9,658 nt of DNA from Pseudomonadota bacterium (GTDB lineage Bacteria > Pseudomonadota > Alphaproteobacteria > Rhodospirillales > 2-02-FULL-58-16). The notes below the pieces were generated by a model. That model did not search any database and was not told the DNA's origin. It saw only the letters and a program-made list of their open reading frames with translations. Of this stretch, positions 5,496 to 9,658 are shown piece after piece. The translations under genes were made by a program, and so were the position numbers. The stretch lies in assembly GCA_022567015.1 (NCBI GenBank), contig JADFHR010000122.1:1-9658 (forward strand), given 5' to 3'. Each line of letters opens with the position of its first letter. The first letter of the stretch is position 1.

Positions 5496-5585
5496 GCGGG
5501 GGTCGCGGCCCCCCGCATATCCAATGGCCGGGGGGACACCCCCCGGTGGCTCCCCGGGGGTAGCCCGTGCCCGCCCGGTACCGGG
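5496..5585 (+). repeat. Cluster of GC-rich hairpins downstream of tRNA-Gly
   Basis: Four elements lie within 90 bp. The first is GCGGGGG/CCCCCGC with a 7-nt loop (5496-5516). The second is CCGGGGGG/CCCCCCGG with a 3-nt loop ACA (5528-5546). The third has arms GGCT/AGCC around CCCCGGGG (5548-5565). The fourth is the 12-nt palindrome CCCGGTACCGGG (5574-5585). The first is the best candidate for terminating the tRNA transcript, though no U-run follows. The rest of the 200-bp gap before the next gene holds no ORF I would support, only a weak promoter-like pair (TTCCGG, 17 nt, TGATAA at 5595-5623). Confidence 0.55.
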
Positions 5586-5657
5586 AAGGGCAAATTCCGG
5601 GTACGCTCTGTCATCCTGATAAGAAACCACCCGCCGCGCCGGACGAGGACACGCGCC

Positions 5658-7925
5658 ATGAACGGGGACGAACCAGCGCAAGACCCGGACCGGTCCCCGG
5701 CGGGCGCCGAAGGCGACACGGATGCCGCCCTGGCGGCGGCGCGCCAGCACCACCGGGCGGGGCGGCTTGCCGAGGCCGAAGCCGGGTACGGGCGGATCCT
5801 GCGCGCCCGCCCGGACCATGCGGACGCCCTTCATCTTCTCGGCGTCCTCGCCCATCAGACGGGCCGGCACGAGCGCGCGGCCGAGCTCATCGGCGCGGCG
5901 CTCCGGCACCGGCCGGACAACGCCCAGTTCCTCAACAACCTGGGCAGCGCGTACATGGCGCTTGGCCGGACGGACGAGGCCGCCGGCTGTTACCGCCAAG
6001 CCGTCGAGGCCGATCCCGGCTCCGCCGACGGGCACTTCAACCTGGCGAACGCGCTGCGCGGACAGGGCACGGCGGACCAGGCCATCGCCTGCTATCGCCG
6101 CGCCCTGGACATCGAGCCCGATGCCGCCGACGTGCACCACAACCTCGGCGTAACCCTTGCCGACCAGGGCGACTGGGACGGGGCGGCGGCGTGCTACCGG
6201 CGCGCCATCGACATCGACCCCAGCCTGGCGCAAGGCCACACCGGCCTCGGCAATGTCTACAAGAAACTGGGAAAGCCGCACGCGGCGGTGGTTTGCTACC
6301 GGCGCGCCCTCCGCATCGATCCCGACGCGGCCGACGCCCACAACGGCCTTGGCGCGGTGCTCAAGGACCAGGGGCACCTGGACGCGGCGATCGCCGCCTA
6401 CAGGCGCGCCATCGAGATCGATCCCCGACTGGCGGAAGCCCACAACAACCTGGGCAACGCCCTCGCCGTCGAGGGCGACGTCGGCGAGGCGATCGGCCAC
6501 TACCGGCGCGCCCTCGCCCTCAGGCCGGACTACGACACGGCGGCCGCGGCCCTGCTCCACCAGTACCAGCAGGCGTGCGCGTGGGAGGAGTTCGCCGCCC
6601 TGGAGCCGCAGGCGGACCGGATGACGGACGCCGCCATCGAGCGGGGCGGGAGGCCGGGCGAAACCCCGTTCGCCAATGTCGTCCGCTGCGCCGATCCGGC
6701 GGCGAACCTTCGTGTCGCCAGGGCGGCCAGCGACGACATCGCCGGGGCCATGGCCCGCCTGGGAATGGATTTTCCCATGGAGGACAGGCGCGCGCGTGGC
6801 CCGCGCATCACCCTCGGCTACCTGTCCGGCGATTTCCACGACCACCCGACCGCCCATCTGATGGGCGGCCTTTTCGCGCTCCATGACAGGGACGCGTTCC
6901 GGGTCATCGCGTACTCCCACGGCAGGGACGACGGCAGCGCCTACCGCAAACGCCTGCAAGGGGAATGCGATTCGTTCGTCGACATCCGGGACATGGACCC
7001 CGGGCAGGCGGCCCGGCGTATTTACGACGATCACGTGGATATCCTGATCGACCTGAAGGGCCACACGGAAGGCAACCGGCTGGAGATCTGCGCGTTGCGC
7101 CCGGCGCCCGTGGTCGCCACGTACCTGGGCTTCCCCGGCACCACCGGCGCCGGTTTCATCGATTACATCCTCACCGATAGGATCGTGAGCCCCGAGGACC
7201 ACGCGGCGTTCTACAGCGAGGCCTTCGCCTATCTGCCCCATTGCTATCAGGTCAACGACCGCACCCAGGCGATCGCCGGCGACCGGGTCACCCGCGCCGG
7301 CTGCGGCCTGCCCGGGGACGCCTTCGTCTTCTGCTCCTTCAACAAGAACTACAAGATCGAGCCCGCAATGTTCGGCGTGTGGATGGACCTGCTCGCGGGG
7401 ACCCCGGACAGCGTGCTGTGGCTGATGCGCGGCAACGACCTGGCCGAGGGCAACCTGAGAAGGGAGGCCGCGGTGCGCGGTATCGCCGCCGACAGGCTGG
7501 TCTTCGCCGGCGGACTGCCCAAGGACCGGCACCTGGCGCGCCTTGGGCTCGCCGACTTGGCCCTGGACACCCGGGTCTGCAACGGCCACACGACGACCAG
7601 CGACGCCCTGTGGGCCGGCGTGCCGGTGATCACGATCGAGGGCGGCCACTTCGCCTCCCGGGTGTCGGCGAGCATTCTTAACGCCGTCGGCCTGCCCGAG
7701 CTCGTCACCGGCAGCGTGGACGCATACGCCGCCCTGGCGGGGGAGCTTTCGCGGGACCCGGACAGGCTGCGCCAACTGCGCGACCGGCTCGCCGAAAACC
7801 GCCTGAGCGCCCCCCTGTTCGACACCCCCCGGTTCGTCGGGAACCTGGAAAGGACGTACCAAAGGATGTGGGAGAGGTTCGTGGAAGGGGGCGCGCCCCG
7901 GCGGATCGAGGTGGCGGAGGACTGA
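5658..7925 (+). CDS. TPR-repeat O-GlcNAc transferase-like (GT41/SPINDLY) glycosyltransferase
   Basis: This is a 755-residue two-part protein. Residues ~23-300 are about eight tandem tetratricopeptide repeats with the usual W/YxxLG..A..Y.+A pattern (for example NNLGSAYMALGRTDEAAGCY at 93-112), which bind protein partners. Residues ~380-740 are the Glyco_transf_41 catalytic domain in two lobes. It keeps GDFHDHPTAHL (391-401, equivalent to the HP region holding catalytic His498 of human OGT), DLKGHT (465-470), FNKNYKIEP (561-569, with Lys566 matching the UDP-contacting Lys842) and CNGHTTTSDALWAGVP (641-656, the nucleotide-binding turn). It should be cytoplasmic and use a nucleotide sugar to O-glycosylate proteins. 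The exact sugar (GlcNAc or fucose) cannot be read from sequence. GAGGA lies 8 nt before the ATG. The next gene has its own promoter, so this may be a single-gene transcript. Confidence 0.93.
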   Translation: MNGDEPAQDPDRSPAGAEGDTDAALAAARQHHRAGRLAEAEAGYGRILRARPDHADALHLLGVLAHQTGRHERAAELIGAALRHRPDNAQFLNNLGSAYMALGRTDEAAGCYRQAVEADPGSADGHFNLANALRGQGTADQAIACYRRALDIEPDAADVHHNLGVTLADQGDWDGAAACYRRAIDIDPSLAQGHTGLGNVYKKLGKPHAAVVCYRRALRIDPDAADAHNGLGAVLKDQGHLDAAIAAYRRAIEIDPRLAEAHNNLGNALAVEGDVGEAIGHYRRALALRPDYDTAAAALLHQYQQACAWEEFAALEPQADRMTDAAIERGGRPGETPFANVVRCADPAANLRVARAASDDIAGAMARLGMDFPMEDRRARGPRITLGYLSGDFHDHPTAHLMGGLFALHDRDAFRVIAYSHGRDDGSAYRKRLQGECDSFVDIRDMDPGQAARRIYDDHVDILIDLKGHTEGNRLEICALRPAPVVATYLGFPGTTGAGFIDYILTDRIVSPEDHAAFYSEAFAYLPHCYQVNDRTQAIAGDRVTRAGCGLPGDAFVFCSFNKNYKIEPAMFGVWMDLLAGTPDSVLWLMRGNDLAEGNLRREAAVRGIAADRLVFAGGLPKDRHLARLGLADLALDTRVCNGHTTTSDALWAGVPVITIEGGHFASRVSASILNAVGLPELVTGSVDAYAALAGELSRDPDRLRQLRDRLAENRLSAPLFDTPRFVGNLERTYQRMWERFVEGGAPRRIEVAED

Positions 7926-7948
7926 GGGGCGGGAGGCCGCTCGAATGT

Positions 7949-7968
7949 CGCCCGCGAAACGCCGGGCG
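7949..7968 (+). terminator. Hairpin after the OGT-like gene
   Basis: CGCCCG and CGGGCG form a 6-bp stem with an 8-nt loop, 24 nt past the stop and just before the next promoter. No U-run follows, so termination here is only a possibility. Confidence 0.25.
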
Positions 7969-7977
7969 CGAGTGTGA

Positions 7978-8006
7978 TTGGTATACAGTACTACTAGTGG
8001 TATACT
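7978..8006 (+). promoter_or_regulatory. Promoter of the Sel1 gene with duplicated GTATAC motif
   Basis: TTGGTA (-35) and TATACT (-10) are separated by exactly 17 nt, close to the sigma-70 consensus. The start would be near 8013, 23 nt before the ATG. GGTATAC occurs at 7980-7986, overlapping the -35, and again at 7999-8005, overlapping the -10. Each contains a 6-nt palindrome, and the two sit 19 bp apart with AGTACTACTAGT between them. This looks like a pair of repressor half-sites or a paired operator, though no regulator gene is visible in the window. Confidence 0.65.
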
Positions 8007-8015
8007 TGTGAGCAC

Positions 8016-8029
8016 CCTCCCCGGGGAGG
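8016..8029 (+). promoter_or_regulatory. Palindrome enclosing the Shine-Dalgarno of the Sel1 gene
   Basis: CCTCCCCGGGGAGG is a perfect 14-nt palindrome located 6 nt before the ATG. Its right half, GGGGAGG, is the gene's Shine-Dalgarno, and its left half is the exact complement. In RNA it could fold as a 5-bp stem with a CCGG loop, hiding the ribosome binding site at the very start of the message. The fold is visible in sequence; a regulatory effect is an inference. Confidence 0.45.
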
Positions 8030-8035
8030 AAGTCC

Positions 8036-9304
8036 ATGACCACACTAAAAGCCAGATTCGCGGGCCTCGCGCTCATCGCGGCGCTGTGCGCCGGGTTCAC
8101 GTTGGGTCTGACGGCCCCGGCTTGGGCTGGTTGGGATGAGGGTGTGGCAGCCTATCAGCGCGGCGACAATGCGACGGCTTTTCGTGAGTGGCGTCCTTTG
8201 GCTGAACAGGGGGACGCCAATGCTCAAAGCAACCTCGGCGTCATGTACAAAAACGGCGAAGGCGTCCCCCAGGACTACGCTGAGGCGATGCGATGGTATC
8301 GCAAGGCCGCAAAGCAGGGGTACGCCAACGGTCAAAACAATCTCGGCGTCATGTACGGCAACGGCCTAGGCGTCCCCCAGGACTACGCTGAGGCGACGCG
8401 ATGGTATCGGAAGGCCGCGAAGCAAGGCTACGCCGAAGCCCAGTTCAACCTCGGCATCACGTACCACAACGGCCTAGGCGTCCCCCAGGACTACGCTGAG
8501 GCGACGCGATGGTATCGGAAGGCCGCAAAGCAGGGCTACGCCAAAGCCGAGTTGAACCTCGGCCTCATGTACTACAACGGCCAAGGCGTCCCCCAGGACT
8601 ACGCCAAGGCCCTGCAATGGTATCGCAAGGCCGCCGAGCAGGGCCACGCTGGAGCTGAAAGCAACCTCGGCCGCATGTACTACAACGGCCAAGGCGTCCC
8701 CCAGGACTACGCTGAGGCGAGGCGATGGAATCGGAAGGCCGCGAAGCAGGGCTACGCCATAGCCCAGTTCAACCTCGGCCACATGTACGACAAGGGCCGA
8801 GGCGTGCCACAGGACTACGCCAAGGCGATGCGATGGTATCGGAAGGCCGCAAAGCAGGGCTACGCCGAAGCTCAAAACAACCTCGGCGTCATGTACGACC
8901 ACGGCCTAGGCGTCCCCCAGGACTACGCTGAGGCGATGCGATGGTATCGGAAGGCCGCAAATCAGGGCTACGCCAACGCTCAAAGCAATCTCGGCTTCCT
9001 GTACGGCAACGGCCAAGGCGCGCCACAGGACTACGCTGAGGCGATGCGATGGTATCGGAAGGCCGCAAATCAGGGGCACGCCACTGCTCAAAGCAATCTC
9101 GGCGTCATGCACAACCACGGCCTAGGCGTTCCCCAGGACTACACCCAAGCCCATATGTGGTTTAACCTTGCCGCTTCTAGATTCCCCCGCGGCAAGGACC
9201 GCGATAAAGCGGTCAAGAGCCGCGACCTTGTTGCCGCGCGCATGACTCCCGCGCAGATAGCCGAATCCGAGAAGCTGGCGCGGGAGTGGAGGCCGAAGAA
9301 GTAG
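8036..9304 (+). CDS. Secreted Sel1-like repeat protein
   Basis: This 422-residue protein has an N-terminal Sec signal peptide (basic MTTLKAR, hydrophobic core to ~residue 27, AWA cleavage site after Ala31). Cys18 is preceded by Leu, so it is not a lipobox. The mature part begins with a divergent half-repeat and continues with nine Sel1-like units of exactly 36 residues starting at residue 66, each of the form NLG.MY..G.GVPQDYAEA.RWYRKAA.QG.A. The last unit changes to a capping helix (HMWFNLAAS), followed by a basic C-terminal helix (MTPAQIAESEKLAREW). Sel1 repeats form an alpha-solenoid for protein contacts; in bacteria such proteins occur in exopolysaccharide regulation, envelope stress and host interaction. 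The location is probably periplasmic. Codon choice and GC are slightly less extreme than in neighbours, and the strong AT-rich promoter differs from the surroundings. Confidence 0.93.
   Translation: MTTLKARFAGLALIAALCAGFTLGLTAPAWAGWDEGVAAYQRGDNATAFREWRPLAEQGDANAQSNLGVMYKNGEGVPQDYAEAMRWYRKAAKQGYANGQNNLGVMYGNGLGVPQDYAEATRWYRKAAKQGYAEAQFNLGITYHNGLGVPQDYAEATRWYRKAAKQGYAKAELNLGLMYYNGQGVPQDYAKALQWYRKAAEQGHAGAESNLGRMYYNGQGVPQDYAEARRWNRKAAKQGYAIAQFNLGHMYDKGRGVPQDYAKAMRWYRKAAKQGYAEAQNNLGVMYDHGLGVPQDYAEAMRWYRKAANQGYANAQSNLGFLYGNGQGAPQDYAEAMRWYRKAANQGHATAQSNLGVMHNHGLGVPQDYTQAHMWFNLAASRFPRGKDRDKAVKSRDLVAARMTPAQIAESEKLAREWRPKK
8231..9151 (+). repeat. Nine in-phase 108-bp tandem repeats inside the Sel1 gene
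   Basis: The codons for NLG start at 8231, 8339, 8447, 8555, 8663, 8771, 8879, 8987 and 9095, always 108 bp apart with no insertion or deletion. Several blocks are identical at DNA level between units, such as GTCCCCCAGGACTACGC, and units share sub-types: GGCCTAGGC in four units, GGCCAAGGC in three. This indicates duplication of units and sequence exchange among them. The ninth unit degenerates after the QDYTQA segment. Confidence 0.9.
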
Positions 9305-9379
9305 GGAACGACGGCTACCCTCGATGACGGGACAACCGTGAGGCCACCCGCGCAGTAACCCCACCATCCCAACCGCAGT

Positions 9380-9398
9380 GACCGGCTGCCCGCCGGTC
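9380..9398 (+). terminator. Hairpin downstream of the Sel1 gene
   Basis: GACCGGC and GCCGGTC form a perfect 7-bp stem with a 5-nt loop, 76 nt past the stop. No U-run follows. It is the only clear stem in the 230-bp gap between the Sel1 gene and tRNA-Gln. I see no gene in that gap. Confidence 0.3.
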
Positions 9399-9534
9399 GG
9401 CACCCCTCTACCTCAACCACAGGTCCACCCCGAGGCCCCAGGCCGTTGCCCTCCGCGGATGGACGTGAGGAGAACCTGTGCGCGAGCGAGGGGAACCATG
9501 CCGCCGTTGCCGCTGCCGGTTCCATCGTTGAGGC

Positions 9535-9608
9535 TGGCTGGGGCGGCAGGATTCGAACCTGCGATCACGGGACCAAAACCCGTTGCCTTGCCGCTTGGCT
9601 ACGCCCCA
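9535..9608 (-). tRNA. tRNA-Gln (anticodon TTG)
   Basis: This is a 74-nt cloverleaf on the minus strand. The acceptor stem TGGGGCG/CGCCCCA is followed by discriminator G and an encoded CCA. The anticodon stem ACGGG/CCCGT surrounds the loop TTTTGGT, giving anticodon TTG. The T arm GCAGG/CCTGC has the loop TTCGAAT. The U1-A72 pair is typical of bacterial tRNA-Gln. It decodes CAA and, by wobble, CAG. Confidence 0.97.
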
Positions 9609-9629
9609 TCGCCGGCCGGGAAGGCGCGC

Positions 9630-9658
9630 ACCTTACGCCCAAAGCCGGGGTGCGGCAA
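9630..9658 (-). promoter_or_regulatory. Promoter of tRNA-Gln
   Basis: On the minus strand TTGCCG (-35, at the extreme right edge) and TAAGGT (-10, 9630-9635) are separated by 17 nt. Transcription would start near 9623, about 15 nt before the mature 5' end. It uses the same -35 sequence as the promoter ahead of apaG. Confidence 0.55.

Noticed and set aside
5567..6886. 439-codon open frame on the plus strand overlapping the OGT-like gene
   Set aside because: It is an Arg/Pro/Gly-rich out-of-frame reading of the TPR region. The TPR frame is clearly the real one.
5424..8045. 873-codon open frame on the minus strand
   Set aside because: It lies antisense to the OGT-like gene and the tRNA-Gly gene, and its end reads EGNRTPV, a well-known artefact of translating antisense to a tRNA. 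It has no domain and a typical GC-shadow composition.
8474..9118. Minus-strand open frames across the Sel1 gene
   Set aside because: They are periodic antisense readings of the repeats and share no known domain.
8231..9151. Regular repeats considered as a CRISPR or intergenic array
   Set aside because: The period is exactly 36 codons in one open frame, and the translated units are Sel1 repeats. There are no unique spacers.

Overview
The window is high-GC DNA that looks chromosomal and alphaproteobacterial, probably Rhodospirillales-like. This rests on composition, on the form of the Hsp33 and ApaG proteins, and on an unusual phosphoesterase of a type I associate with that group. No taxonomic marker such as rRNA is present, so the placement is an inference.

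Positions 1-5230 are coded almost entirely on the minus strand. Read in the direction of transcription (right to left), the first unit is a tight three-gene operon: a radical SAM enzyme, an FkbM-family methyltransferase, and a calcineurin-like phosphoesterase that lacks its first metal-binding motif. Next comes a 38-codon small ORF with its own promoter and ribosome binding site, then apaG, then hslO (redox chaperone Hsp33), and finally the N-terminal part of a lipoprotein that runs off the left edge. The hslO-lipoprotein gap holds a CTCTGTG-type inverted-repeat element. A second, different palindromic element sits in frame inside the hslO coding sequence.

From about 5330 to 9304 the coding is on the plus strand. 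It starts with tRNA-Gly(CCC) and its promoter, followed by a cluster of GC-rich hairpins. Next is a large TPR plus O-GlcNAc-transferase-like (GT41/SPINDLY) glycosyltransferase. The last gene is a secreted Sel1-repeat protein made of nine in-phase 108-bp units. Its promoter is an AT-rich, near-consensus sigma-70 promoter carrying a duplicated GTATAC motif, and its Shine-Dalgarno sequence lies inside a perfect palindrome. The window closes with a minus-strand tRNA-Gln(TTG) and its promoter.

Functionally the window mixes housekeeping genes (hslO, apaG, two tRNAs) with accessory genes that modify proteins or small molecules or mediate protein contacts. The best candidates for undescribed biology are the radical SAM / FkbM / degenerate phosphoesterase operon, the small ORF ahead of apaG, the unusual control region of the Sel1 gene, and the palindromic element inside hslO. 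No CRISPR array, insertion sequence, transposase, integrase or recognised defence system is visible.
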